A stretch of 64,000 nucleotides of DNA, taken from the NCBI GenBank assembly GCA_026826555.1, contig JAKSZT010004976.1:8903658-8967657 (forward strand), given 5' to 3'. Positions 44,407-56,399 of the stretch are shown in pieces. A program made the translations under genes and the position numbers. This stretch comes from Tolypeutes matacus (taxonomy: Eukaryota; Chordata; Mammalia; Cingulata; Chlamyphoridae). The stretch's first letter is position 1, and each line of letters opens with the position of its first letter. Under the pieces are notes generated by a model, which made no database searches, was not told the origin of the DNA, and worked only from the letters and a program-made list of their open reading frames with translations.

Positions 44407-45178
44407 AAATAACATTTTTGTAAGCAAATACACATATATGCATATAAAAAAATAAATAAATAAAAGCTGTTAGGTAGAGAAAATAACTAATGCCTGTTTT
44501 CTGCCAGGTGTTTGTAAGCTTTGAAATTGTAATTGTCTGCTATGTTTTGTATTTGCAATATTCTACTTTCAATTATTTCAGACTCTCTTAGCCTAGAAAA
44601 AGAATTTTTAAAAAATTAATAATGACTTTTCTGAGGTAGGAAAATAGTTTCCATCCGTTTTCCCTAATGAGAACTGGAAAAAGTGTGGTTGACATTAATT
44701 ATGGAGCCTAGGTCAAGAGTCCTGCTTGAGTTTAGTTGTACAGAAGTGGACCACAGTTTCTGATATTTTGGTTTAGAATGGAAAGCCATAAGTCGCTGTT
44801 ACGTTTAGGTTTTGGACTTGTTCAGTTGTTTACAAAAACTAAATCACAGAAAAACTTGATGTTCAAGTCTCAAAGATTACCTCCTTTCTGCTAAAATTAA
44901 AGAGAGAATTAACGTTTTCAGTTGTCTGTTGTTTGCAACTTTAAAATATACAAGTGTTTCTTTCATATTCTCTGTAGCATTTACTTGCCTGTGTGTGTGA
45001 GCAGCAACTATTTAAAGAAGTGTACACTGAGTGAATCTTGAGTTGAAAGGCAGAGCCTCAGGTACAATGATTTACTCTCTGAGAGCTGGGTCCTTGAATC
45101 AGTATTTTACAAACACTACGGCAGAGGAGACAGTTTGAGACAAACTATGCTTCATGAACAAGTTAGAAACTGGTACTC
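44407..45178. other. Unassigned intronic stretch
   Basis: AT-rich; no repeat or exon recognised. Confidence 0.4.
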
Positions 45179-45179
45179 A

Positions 45180-45592
45180 GGGAAGCGGATTGGCTCAAGC
45201 AACTAAACTCCCACCTACCACATGGGAGGTCCTGGATTGGGTTCCCAGAGCCTCCTGGAGAAGATGAGCAACACAGCAAGCTGGCGCGACAAGCAGGCAT
45301 GGCGAGATGATGCAACAAAGAGACACGAAGAGGAAAGACAATGAGTGACACAACAAACCAGGGAGCTGAGGTTTGGACACCTCTCTCCCACATGGGAGGT
45401 CCCAGGTTTGGTTCCCAGTGCCTCCTAAAGAGAAGACGAGCAGACACAGAGAGCACACAGCAAATGGACACAGAGAGCTGACAGCAAGCGCAAACCATGG
45501 GGGGGTGGTGGTATACAAATAAAATAAATCTTTAAAAAAAAAAAAAAAAATTTTAATAAATATAATGTTAAAAAATAAAATAAAAAAAAAAG
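45180..45592 (+). repeat. DAS-type SINE (dimeric)
   Basis: 'gggaagcggattggctcaag', 'ccaccacatgggaggtcc'-type core, 'gatgatgcaacaaagagaca', second unit 'gaggtcccaggtttggttcc', A-tail with further A/T-rich extension to about 45592. Confidence 0.85.
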
Positions 45593-45909
45593 ATTTTCCT
45601 CCCTGACTGTGCGGCAAATTTTGGTGCTTTGTTCAGAGTAGCCTTTAATGGTCTTTATTGTTAAAACTTTGCAACTGGCTATAAATAACTTTTAAAAATA
45701 AATTTAAAATAAAAACGATTTTTCTACTTGAAGATTTCTCGACAGCTGAGCAGTTTAATATCTTCATAATCTAGCATTAAAATAAATTAGTTTTCATTTT
45801 AGAGAAATACTGAAAAATGATACTGATGGGCGAGGGCCTTTTCCATTATGTAAAAGCACAGGTAAAGATAAAATAGAAATGTATTTCACTGCTATATTAC
45901 AACTGCTTT

Positions 45910-46254
45910 TTTCCTTTAGTTTTTGGGCTCCTGTCTACTATATAGGAGGTCCAGGGTTCAATTCCTGGCACCTCTGGGTAAATGGCAAGCTGGCCTGTGC
46001 AGGAGTGCTGGCCCAGCAGATGATGCAACAAAGAGACACAAAGGAGAGACAATACGAGATGCAGCAAACCAGGGAGCTGAGGTGGCGCAAGAGAATGAGC
46101 GCCTCTCTCCCACTCCGGAAGGTCCAAGGATTGGTTCCTGGTGCTGCCTAAAGAGAAGATAAGCAGACACAAAAGAACACACAGAACAGGCAGCGAGCAC
46201 TAAAACAACGAGGAGGGAGGGGCAAAAAAATAAATAAATCTTTAAAAAAAAAAC
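45910..46254 (+). repeat. DAS-type SINE, head degraded
   Basis: 'ataggaggtccagggttcaa', 'gatgatgcaacaaagagaca', 'gcgcctctctcccactccgg', tail 'aataaataaatctttaaaaa'. The usual 'gcggatgtggctca' head is missing or mutated. Confidence 0.75.
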
Positions 46255-46259
46255 CTAGC

Positions 46260-46700
46260 AGCTTTTCTGGTCACTTAGTAAATAGGGCCAGAGTAGCACA
46301 CCCAAATGAGGACTGTGTTGTCTCCAAAATCCGAAGAGACCAACTAAGCCTTGTGCCTCTTCTTGGTCACAGGAGGGGCCAGATGCAAAGCTTATTCCTC
46401 ACTTTAGAAGGGATATCTTGAAATGCCCAAACCACTGGACCCCTAGAAATTTCACCGAGGTGGAAGGCCCCTGTATTTTTGTTAGATTTATCTCCCATCC
46501 TCTCTCATGCAACTGCCTTACCAATAAGTCTAGAGTCATTGCTACTTCTTGCTCACCAGGTCCTATCAATATCATCAATATAACCAGTGTGATGTCTTGT
46601 GGGAGGGAGAGATGATCAAGGTCCCTGTAGAGAATATTATGACATATGCTGGAGAGTTGATATACCCCTGAAGCAGGACAGTGCAGGTTCAGCCTTCCTC
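46260..46700 (-). pseudogene. ERV-L pol (reverse transcriptase) fragment
   Basis: On the - strand a decayed endogenous retrovirus reverse transcriptase is read: LQGYINSPA, then the YIDD active-site motif, then [16 protein letters not shown] and KFLGVQW. These match class III (ERV-L) pol as I recall it. At least one frameshift follows YIDD and stops occur. No gag, protease or integrase adjoins. Old, dead copy. Confidence 0.8.
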
Positions 46701-47038
46701 TCAGCTACAGGCTGGTATATGGTTTCTCTCTCTTCCCGGGGCTGCAGGGACAAAGTTCTCTCCTCTGGCATCTATGGAGCTCTTTCTCTTTTCTCATTTA
46801 TCTTCTTCTGTGTGTCTTCTTGAGTGAGTGTCCGTTTATATAGCCCACCAAGTGGGTGGGGGCTTAACCTGAGTTACACCCTATTGACATGATCAAATCA
46901 AAGCCCCAATCTTAACATAATTTAATCAAAGACATTCCTGCTGAATCTAATATAATCAAAGGGGATCACACCAACAGGAACAGACCAGTTTACAAACAAT
47001 CCTTTTTTGGAATTCATAAATAATATCAAACTGCTACA
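46700..47038 (-). mobile_element. LTR-like block beside the pol fragment
   Basis: On the - strand it starts 'tgtagcagtttgatattatt', has a TATA-like box 'ctatataaacg' (46833-46843) and runs up to the pol fragment. The TG start and TATA box fit an LTR; the other end is not clear and I do not recognise the family. Confidence 0.5.
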
Positions 47039-47928
47039 GTTGTTTAGTGTAGCCACCTTCATTAATTATCTTAGTTAGATCTGGGTAACTTGCTGCAGCT
47101 TCACCTTGCACTTTAGTGTTATGGAGATGGCTTTCTTTCATTAACCCTCATGAACCGACCTCTGCTATCCTTAAACTTTTCTTCAGCCTTCCTAGAATTT
47201 AAGAGACATAAGGCCTTGCTCTGAATTAGGCTTCAGCTTAAGGGAATGTTGTAGCTGGTTTGCTCTTCTATCCAGACCACACCAGATCATCAATAAGACT
47301 GTTTTGTGTGTTTACTGGAGTAGTACTTCATTTCCTTCAAGAACTTTGCCTTTGCATTAACAACTTGGTTACCTGTTTTGCACAAGAGGAGCTTTCAGCC
47401 TCTCTTGGCTTTCGACACACCTTCCTCACTAAGCTTAATCATTTCTACCTTTTGATTTAAAGTTATCGACATGGGACTCTTCCTTTTACTTGAACAATTA
47501 AAGAGGCCACTGCAGGGTTATTAATTGGCCTAATTTCACTATTGTTGTGTCTCAGGGAACAGGGAGGCCCTAGCTAGGAGAGGGAGAGAGATGGAGAACA
47601 GTAGGTCAGTGAAGGAGTCAAAACACACACATTTATCAATTACGTTCGCCGCCTTATATGGGTGCAGTTTGTGGCACCTCAAAACAATTACAACAGTATA
47701 ACACCAAAAATTACAGATCACAAATCACCGTAACAGATATAACAAAAAGATCTGGAATATTGTGAGAATTACCAAAATGTGAGAGATATGAAATGAGCAC
47801 ATGCTATTGGAAATATAGCACTGATAAGACTTGCTTGACACAGGGTTGCCACAAACCTTCAATTTGTAAAAAGCACAGTATCTGCAAAGCTCAATACAGT
47901 AAAGCACAATAAAACAAGTATGTCTATA
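47039..47928 (-). mobile_element. Tigger1-type DNA transposon fragment
   Basis: Long agreement with Tigger1 in order: 'ttgtttagtgtagccacctt', 'cactaagcttaatcatttct', 'ttgtgtctcagggaacaggg', 'gacacagggttgccacaaac', and the terminus 'caataaaacaagtatgtcta'. The transposase N-terminal part (IKLSEEG…) is on the - strand with stops. Left side cut at the LTR-like block. Confidence 0.85.
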
Positions 47929-48454
47929 TATCATTTACCTTTAGTGATAACTCAGCAGCATCAAGAACCTCAGTTATTATACTATGCAGTGATAGAAACG
48001 CCTCTGAGAGTGAGGACTTCAACTACAGTTTATAGAATAATGAAGTTGATTATTCCTGGGGGCAAGGAACCAATCTTTAGGGGAAATTCTGATAGACTCT
48101 ATTTTTTAAAGTACATATTCTGAGTGTTAATTTGGAAGAGTCAAGGCAATCAAAATGAAGAAAAGTCATAAAGTTTCAGTCAAGAAGGCCTGACTTTAAG
48201 CAATGATTTTAATTCATAGACATGATACAATAAAATATTTCTTTTTACTCCTTGAGAGAGAAAAAAAAACTTCATACTGGGAAAGAACTGAAGTAATGAA
48301 GTTAAAATACAAGGTTTATATAATCGCAATAAAGGCAATTTCATTTCATAGAACTATTCCAGGTGAATCATACAATTATACCATTAATTGGGAATACCTT
48401 TTTTAAGATAAATTGAAAAACAAAAAAACAGATAAGGAATGTTTTAAATTCTGG
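47929..48454. other. Unassigned intronic stretch
   Basis: AT-rich; nothing recognised. Confidence 0.4.
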
Positions 48455-48640
48455 TTATTTAAACCTTCTAACTTAAGCAAGTTAGCTAACTTCTCTAAGC
48501 CTCAATTTCATAATCCGTAAAGTGGAAATTATGATAATCTTAACTTCTAGTATTAACAACATATGTAAAGCACCTAAATATAATGCCTAGCAACGGGACC
48601 ATTCCGTAAGTGTAGGCTCTTATCTTATTAATCAGAAAAC
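48455..48640 (+). repeat. MIR SINE
   Basis: 'aagcaagttagctaacttct', 'ctaagcctcaatttcataat', 'gtaaagcacctaaatataat', 'gcctagcaacgggacca' follow the MIR consensus. Confidence 0.75.
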
Positions 48641-50025
48641 TTATAAATGCTTATTTAGCTCTAATTGCCAATGTGGCCAATTCTTATTGAAGCCTTTGGG
48701 TAATGGAATGCTATGGATAAAAGAAATCCAGACAGCTGAACACAGACATGTGAAATAGTCATTTCTATCTGTTCTCTGATGATCAGAACTACAAATAAAA
48801 AGCAAAACTGACATTTGATGTCTATCTCTTTTTTCCCATGACTATTAAGTGGTTAAGCAGCAAAGACATGCAAAAGCAGAGAAGTACAGTCCTCTCTAAC
48901 ACAGTAAGATCAAGTACCCTACCTTCCATCTTTCTCCTAGGCATCATTCCCATCTATAGCTTTAAAACAAAATCCACAATGATGAAAACTGGAGCTTATA
49001 TGAAAACTCAATAGCTTGTCCTAAAATGTGCCCCTTCCTAGTATATATTAGGCAAGTTAAGACACAACAAATCCCCAATCCCTTGATAAATTCAAAATAT
49101 CCAAAGCTAATCTGTGCAGTTTTATAGATTGTGCCTTGCCCCTGAGGGTGCCTGGCCAAGGGAGCCAAGACAGCTAATTAAAGTTCAATGCTCCATTAGC
49201 CAAGTCAGATGCCTACAGGGCCTCAACTATTCGGGAGGGGCACCATCTGCTTGCCTCCTGAGGCTACATCACTCAGAGGGAGCACCAGCTTCTAATCTGC
49301 AAAGTCACCACATAGGCTACCAGTGATCCAGAAAAGTCCCAGGTTAATTCTTTGCCTTAAAATACTGGTTCATTCTTAAAAAAAAAAAAAAAAAAAAAAA
49401 CAAGGCAACAAAAGTGTTTTTTGCAACCCATCCCCAGAGTATAGAAATTCTTCATTCACCTCATAGCAAATTATAGACAATGTCCATGAGTTAGCCTATG
49501 CAAACCAAATAGCAATTCTACTAGCTATATACTGATGTGTAAGGAATTCTGATAAAATACCTTTATGGTTAAACCTTACTTCACGGGGGAAAAATGCATT
49601 CATTCAATAGCCTAAACTCTAGAGACAACCAGTCTCACCCCATCCTCCTTACACACAAAAAAAAGACCCTTAAAACAAGATAGATATATAAATATAAAAC
49701 AAAATTAGATATAATAAAGCCCACTTGCTAAAAATAATCTATCTCACACACTGAGATTATATGCAATCTTATTTATAAACAATACTAACAAAGTTTGTTA
49801 ACAGGTTTCCCAGACCAATTGGGAGAAAGGAAGTCAAAAGGGAGGGTAGGAGCAGTAGGAACAAAAAGGAGCTTTATAAATCTGGTAGCAAGAGAAAAGA
49901 ATACCCCCACCTCTCTACCCTGCCCTCCAACCACCCCCAAAGTAGAAACTAGATAGGAAAAGCAACCTAGGGATAGTAAGCACACTAGCAAATAGTCCTA
50001 TGCCATTACTGTTTTCTTTAGACAG
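48641..50025. other. Unassigned intronic stretch
   Basis: About 1.4 kb; an A-run at 49379-49400, otherwise nothing recognised. Confidence 0.4.
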
Positions 50026-50470
50026 CTTCCAATTTCCTTCAGGAAAAAACCCAGACCCCTCAGCATGCCTCAGAGCAAGCCCTTTCTGCCCTACCTCTCC
50101 CGCCTGGTTTCCCACTAACTCCCTGAAGACACCATGCCATCTTGTGATGCTTTACCTTCCTCCTCTTCACTTGAGGAAGTACTTCAAGGTATGGCTTTCA
50201 ATACCACCTCCTCTAAGAAGGCAACTCTTACTTGGTCCCAACAACATCTCTTAATCTAAGTCATGTGGTCTTTCTTGTACTAATATAGAACAAAATTATT
50301 TCTATCACAGTATTATCTATTACTAGGTTGTCTATTGGTTGTTTGATTCCCTCAATAGACAGTGCTACATTAAGAGCATGAACTCTTAATATCTTTATTA
50401 ATCCCCTCTGCCCAACACACATAATCCCCCATCTACCCAGAATTGTGAAGTTGCTTAATAAATGTTTACT
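50026..50470 (+). mobile_element. L2 LINE 3' part
   Basis: 'ccctttctgccctacctctc', 'accacctcctctaagaaggc', and the end 'aagttgcttaataaatgttt' follow the L2 3' end. Diverged. Confidence 0.65.
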
Positions 50471-50491
50471 CAATCAATAAAACGTCAAAAT

Positions 50492-50668
50492 TTTTAAAAA
50501 GATTTATTTTCTCTATTGTCCGTCCAGGCAACACCCCGCCTCGTTGTTTGCGCTGGCTGGCTGCTCTCTGTGTCTGTTCATCCTCTTTTTAGGAGGCACT
50601 AGGAACTGAACCTGGGACCTCCAATGTGGGAGGGAGGCACCCAATGGCTGGAGCCACCTCTGCTCCCT
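50492..50668 (-). repeat. DAS-type SINE, reverse, partial
   Basis: 'aaagatttattttctctatt', 'gaggcactaggaactgaacc', 'tgggagggaggcaccc', 'ggagccacctctgctccc': the second unit and tail of a dimeric SINE in reverse. Confidence 0.8.
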
Positions 50669-51009
50669 ATTATTTATTTTTAAAGTCAAGGATATGCTCT
50701 TTTTTATTTTAAAAGTGTCCAACAGGTAAGCTTCACTTAATTTCAGGATAAATGCTACATAAGTCATCAATGTACACATTAATCAATATGTAAAAGAGCA
50801 TGACAAATTTCAAAGTTTCTGCAAATCACAGCCTTATTCAATAGTGGTTTGATTCTGCAGTTGAAAAATAAAAAGGGCACTATTTAATAGTAAGATTTAT
50901 CTATTAGTTCTATACCAGCTGGAGAGACTATTTCAAGGATTTATCAATATAAGAAAAAGATCTTTACTATATTCTGCCTCCTCCTTCACTAAGACAGGAA
51001 ACAAAGAAT

Positions 51010-51305
51010 ATACCCCTCAAATGGGGAATGGAATACTACTCAGCAATAAAAAGTAACAAACTGATAGTAACACAAATAATACATTACACTAAGTGAAAAG
51101 AAGCCAGACTCCAGAGAGTTTGTGTGATTCCATTTATATGACATTCTTGCAAAGGTGAAAGAAACTACAGGGACAAAAAAACAGGTTGGTGGATGACAGG
51201 GGTTGGGCATGGAGGAGCGAGTGACAATGGGGAATGTGGGGAGTGAAGGAACTGTTTTCTATCTTGAATAGTTATTACACAACTATAAACACCAAATCTG
51301 TTTCC
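51010..51305 (+). mobile_element. Old L1 3'-end fragment
   Basis: 'gaatggaatactactcagca', 'gattccatttatatgacatt', 'ggatgacaggggttgggcat' and 'aactgttttctatcttgaat' follow the L1MA/MB 3' end. Confidence 0.7.
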
Positions 51306-51714
51306 TGTCCTATGACATCCAAGCTGACCGTCCAGAGACAACTACGCCAGATTGTCTAACTAAGGGAGATCTTTTACCTTTAGCTTATTATTAGTTCATT
51401 ATTTCTCAAAGGAGTATAGAATATTATTGTTGCTCTTGAAGTAAAGATTAGAAATAATATATACTTAATTTTCCATTTTTAAAATTCAGGATAATTTACA
51501 CCAAGTAAAATTCATCTTTTTTAGTGTATGTTCTGCAGGTTTGGACAAACATATACAGTTGTGTAAGTCATTATTAAAATAAAGATAAATAACAGTTCCT
51601 TCACTCCCCAAATTCCCCCAATGTTTGGTTAATTCATCTACCTGTTTTGTGGTCACACCATTTCTAGCCCTACCAATTCCTCCTTAAACATGTATTTCAA
51701 ATCTATTCCCTTTC

Positions 51715-51905
51715 CTCTCCTCTCAAGATCACGTCACCCCCTGGATTAAAATTCTTTAATGAATCCCCATCACCTACAAGATAAAGTTCATATTCATTAT
51801 CAGAGCATAAAAGGCCCTTTACGGTCTGAACAATCTACCTTTCCAGATTCACTTCCCACCACACTTCTATTCAGGTACCGGTATTACTCACTCTTGCCTT
51901 TCAGA
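51715..51905 (+). mobile_element. L2 LINE fragment
   Basis: 'aatgaatccccatcacctac', 'aagataaagttcatattc', 'aaaggccctttacggtctga' follow the L2 pattern. Confidence 0.6.
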
Positions 51906-52345
51906 AAGCAACTTGGCCATTTATATCAAGAGTCATAAAATAACCCATACCCTTTGGCCCTTTAACCCTATAATCCCACTACTAGGAATTTATTCTAGGG
52001 AAATAATCTGCATAATATTAAAACCAGGCAGCCCAAATAAATAAAAGCAGGAGAAACGCAAAGTAAATTATAGTATAGCCACAGGATGGTTTTTGATGCA
52101 GCCATTAAAATCATGTGTGTGGGAAGCTTTAATGACATGGGAGAAATGTTTATGATTTACCTGGAGGGGAAAAGAAGCTGATACAAAGTTATATATAAGT
52201 GTAACCTCAACTATGCAAAACAGAACACAGAGAAAAATACAATCTCCAATTTTGTCTCTAACAGTGATAAGTGATTTTACTATCTTTTCTCCAGTCTTCT
52301 CTATTTTCTCTGATGAACATATTTTTACAATTAGAAGTACACATA
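51906..52345 (+). mobile_element. Old L1 (L1M type) 3' end
   Basis: 'ccactactaggaatttattc', 'tagtatagccacaggatggt', 'gcagccattaaaatcatgtg', 'tttaatgacatgggagaaat' match an L1M ORF2 end and 3' UTR. Confidence 0.6.
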
Positions 52346-52352
52346 TACAAAC

Positions 52353-52575
52353 CTCTTTTTTTTTTTTTTTTTTTTTTTTGAGTTACCAGGGGCCAGGTAT
52401 TGAACCTGGTACCTCATTGTGGGAAGCCAGCACTCAACCACTGAGTCAGACTGGCTTCCCTGAGTCGGTTTTGTTTGTTGCTTTTGTTTTTTTCAGGAGG
52501 CATCAGGAACTGAACCCAGGATTTCCCATGCGGGAGGCAGGAGAGCAATTCCTTGAGCCACATCTGCACCCTACA
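52353..52575 (-). repeat. Two reversed tRNA-derived SINE units
   Basis: Two tRNA-like units in reverse, each after a T-run: 'ggtattgaacctggtacctc' (about 52355-52455) and 'gcatcaggaactgaacccag' (about 52485-52570). Either a dimer or two insertions. Confidence 0.75.
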
Positions 52576-52635
52576 CACAATCCTTTTTGATTCACTGATT
52601 TCATGTCTAGGATTCTATTTTTAAGAAATAATACA

Positions 52636-52822
52636 GGGAAGCGGCTGTGGCTCAATCAGTAGAGCTCCCGTTTACCATATGGGAGGCCCCGGGTTCGGTT
52701 CCCAGGGCCTCCTGGTGAAGGCAAGCCCGCCCGCATGGCGTGGTTAGCTGACCCAGCGAGCACAAGCAGCAAGGGGGGGATAAATGAATGAATAAATAAA
52801 AATCTTTAAAAAAAAAAAAAAA
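52636..52822 (+). repeat. DAS-type SINE, internally short
   Basis: 'gggaagcggctgtggctcaa', 'gccccgggttcggttcccag', short body, tail 'aaatctttaaaaa'. Exact 13-bp duplication 'aagaaataataca' at 52623-52635 and 52823-52835. Confidence 0.92.
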
Positions 52823-52969
52823 AAGAAATAATACAAATGCAGGGTATTTAGGGGTGTTAGAAATGTTCTAAGCGAAAAAATGACATATTACTTAGGCTAG
52901 TGAACTTAAACTAACGGGGATAATTTAATATTATCATTACAGTCAAGATACTATTATCACTGTACAGTC

Positions 52970-53890
52970 AAGTTACCATTTAACAATTTTTAAAAACTTT
53001 TTATCTATTTCATATACCATAAAATTAATTTACTATGTATGGTTTTTATTATGTTCAGAGTTGTACAGCCATCACAATCTAATTTTAGAACATTTGCAAC
53101 ACCCCAGAAAGAAACCCCATATACCCAATAGCAGTCACTCCCCTTTCCCAATACCACCCACCCCAGGTCTAGGCAACCACTAATCTACTTTCTGTCTCTA
53201 TTGATTTGCCTATTCTGGACACTTCATATTAAAAGAATCATAATATGTGGCCTTTTGTGATTGGCTACATTCACTAAGCATAATCTTTTCAAGGCTCATC
53301 CATGCTGTAGCATGTATCAGCAATCCATTCCTTTTTATGACTAATACTCCATTGTATGGACAGACCACATTTTGTTTATCCATTACCAACTGATGGACAC
53401 TTGGGTCACTTCCACCTCTTGGCTTGTATGGGTAATGCTGCTATGTCCATCCATATACAAGTGTTTATATGGTCATGTTTTCATTTCTTCCATATCTAGG
53501 AGTCAAACTGCTGGGTCATACGGAAACTCCATGTTTAACTTTTTGAGGAACTTGTTTTCCAAAGCAGATGAACCATTTTACACTCTCTTCAGCAAACTGT
53601 AAGAGTTCAGATATCTCCACATCCTCACTGTCTTTTTTATTATAGCCATTCAATGGGTGTGAAGTGGAATTTTGTGATTTAGATGTGCATTTCCAAATGG
53701 CTGACACTGAACATTTTTTCATGTGCTTACTGGCCCATCTGTATCTTTTTTGGAGACATATCTATTTCAAATCTGTTGCTCATTTTTAAATTGAGTTGTC
53801 TTTTTATTGCTGAGTTGTAAGAGTTCTTAGTAAATTCTGGAATCAAGTTCTTTGTCAGATATACAACTTGCAAAATATCTTCTTTCATGA
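52970..53890 (-). mobile_element. Old L1 3' part, reverse
   Basis: Reversed L1 text: 'agttgtacagccatcacaat', 'atactccattgtatggacag', 'ccattcaatgggtgtgaagt', 'ttgagttgtctttttattgc'. The reverse complement is an ORF2 C-terminus and 3' UTR with many breaks. Confidence 0.8.
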
Positions 53891-54554
53891 TGAATGCACA
53901 AATATGTGATTATACCAAATACCACTGATTGTACACTTCTGATGAAATGTATGCTTTATTAATATGTATCAATAAAATTGATCTGTTTAAAACATTAATA
54001 AAATAAAGTAAAAAAATAAAAATAAAAAAACACGATTCACCTAGTGAACTGTGAAAAAAAATGTAAGTTCTCCGTTCTGTGGGTTGTCTTGTATACTGCT
54101 GAAACCCCAGGGCCTACAATAGTACCTGGTTCCTAACAATTACTTCTTGAACTAAAAGTTAATACTTTTGGTTGGGATTGCCATTACAACTAAATATTTC
54201 TTAATGTTCAACACTGAACATATGTATATTTAATACCGTATCATCAGATCTAAAATTAAGGTCTTTTAAAGATTTGTAGTACTTCTGGATCAATTTTTTA
54301 TTCCTCAAAGTTCTAAGAAACTCAATTTCTGCCAAACTTTTTATTTTAGTTTCCTTTACATGTCCCTAAGCACAATACCACCACACACCTAGTAGCTCAG
54401 ATATAAATCTTAGCAGTCATCTTTGATGTATCTTTCCCTCTTGTCATACATCCAAGTTATCAATAAATTCTGTCAGGTACACCTTCAAAATGTCCAATCC
54501 TAATCCAAGCAACCGCTATCCACTAAGTAATAGCAAAAGTCCTCTATTTTTTTT
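53891..54554. other. Unassigned intronic stretch
   Basis: AT-rich; nothing recognised with confidence. Confidence 0.4.
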
Positions 54555-54950
54555 AAAATAAACTTTACTTTTAGAGAAGTTTTAGATTACAGAAAAGTTA
54601 CATTGACAGTATAGGGGATAGTCATATAACTCACACCCTCCCCCTCCCATATTTTCCCTATTAATAACATCTTACATTAGTGTGGTACATTTGTTACAAC
54701 TGATGAACCAGTATCAAAGCACTGCTACTAGCCAAGGTCTATAGTTACATTATGGTTTACACTTCACATTGTACAGTTTTACAGGTTTTGACAAATTGTA
54801 TAATGGCCTGTATCCGCCACTGCAATATCATGCAGAATAATTCCAATGCCCTCTGTTCCAACTATTCTTCCCAGCCCTTCCCCTCAGAACCTTTGGTAAC
54901 CCCATCTTTATACCAAACAATTGGAAACATGTTCTAATGCACTCCTACTC
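54555..54950 (-). mobile_element. L1-lineage 3' UTR, reverse
   Basis: The reverse complement matches 40970-41280 in order ('gtaacaaatgtaccacacta', 'gaccttggctagtagcagtg', 'ggccattatacaatttgtca'), so it is the same repeat family in the other direction. Confidence 0.65.
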
Positions 54951-55070
54951 TTTTCATTTTTTCTACAATTACTGAAGTGTGCATTGGTGCAATCAGAATA
55001 TAAAAGATGAATATAGGATATAAAGATTAGTAAGAACCTAGTCTAAAGATATGTCTAGTTAGAGAGCAAT

Positions 55071-55466
55071 AACTAAGTTTCCTGGGGCTGCCATAACAAA
55101 TTACAGCAAACTTATTGTCTCATAGTTCAGGAGGCCAGAAGTCCAAAACCAAGGTGTCAGCAGAGCTGGTTCCTTCTGACGGCTCTGAGGAAGAATCTGT
55201 TCTGGGCCTCTGCTGGTTCCTGGTGAATGCTGGCAATCCTTGGTCTTCCTTGGCTTGTAGTTGCATCACTCCATTCTCTCCCTCCATTGTCACATGGCCT
55301 TCTCTGTGTCCAAATCTTCCTCTATTTCTTGGCTTTAGGGCCACCCTAATCCAGCATCCTAACTTAATTACATCTACAAAGACTATTTCCAATAAGGCAC
55401 ATTCACAGGTACCAGGATTTAGGACTTGAAAATATCTTTTGGGGGGACACATTTCAACCCACTACA
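55071..55466 (-). mobile_element. MLT1A-type LTR, reverse
   Basis: 'ggggctgccataacaaatta', 'ggaggccagaagtccaaaac', 'ttccttggcttgtagttgca', 'ggacacatttcaacccacta'. This is the reverse of an MLT1A-like MaLR LTR. Old solo LTR. Confidence 0.8.
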
Positions 55467-55794
55467 GTAACATATACAAGTAGGTATATTATATGGTAAG
55501 TTAGACTAGCAGTGACACCTCTATGCCTTGACGGTCCAGGGGACTGAGTGATTCAGTATGAGGGGAGGTGACAGGAAGTTGTCATGTCTGGAAGGTCTTC
55601 CCAGAGCTGAAACTTGAAGGAGGAGGTGCCTTTCGATAGCCTTGCAGAAATCCCTTTTCAAGGTAATTAAATAAGTTGATTTTGAGTTTTTCCTTCCATT
55701 TGGCTAGTGATGAAAAAAGACTATTAATCTAATTAGGATCTAAGGTTGTCATTATTTAATATTATTTTGGCCAATACTGATAAGTATTTTAATA

Positions 55795-56105
55795 TGTGAC
55801 AGGCACTGCTTTAAACTAATTATATGCATTGCCCAGATAAGATTATTGTGATGGTAGGTACTACTATCATTCCCACTTGGAAGAATGATGAAATTGAAGC
55901 TCAAAAGGTCAGTAACTAACTCATGGTCATACAGTTAGTAAGTAGCAGAGCCAGGATTCAAAAAACCTAGACAGCCATACTACTGAGCCCAAGGTCTTAA
56001 CCACTTCTCAGTATAGTTTAACAGAAATGATAATACCTACTTCATCAGGCTGCTGTAAGAACTGAATGAGATAAGGTAACACAGCAAATACCAGTTAACT
56101 AAGAT
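55795..56105 (-). repeat. MIR SINE
   Basis: 'ggtactactatcattcccac', 'gaaattgaagctcaaaaggt', 'agtaagtagcagagccagga' and 'ggtcttaaccacttctca' follow the reversed MIR consensus over nearly its full length. Confidence 0.8.
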
Positions 56106-56399
56106 AGTATTACTTCTTTGTTCTTTCATTTGTTAGGCCTTCAAGTGCTTTTCTCAGTTGAGAATACTTCAATGAACATTAAATACCATTCAGTTTCATA
56201 TTTAAGGAAAGAAAAAGAACTGGAATTTATCGAGGGGTTTCTGGAGTTAGAATTATTTTAAAGGTATTACTCTAATACTACTTGCCTTATCTATCTCAAA
56301 GGATTTTCACAATTAAAACTCAAATTAAATTGTAATGTAACATGGGTCCATCACTCCCTCCACCCTGCCAAGCTCTTCCTTGAGGGACCAGTTTCCTGA

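Noticed and set aside
43868..44443. Open frames of 158-191 codons with X residues
   Set aside because: They span the assembly gap and are artefacts.
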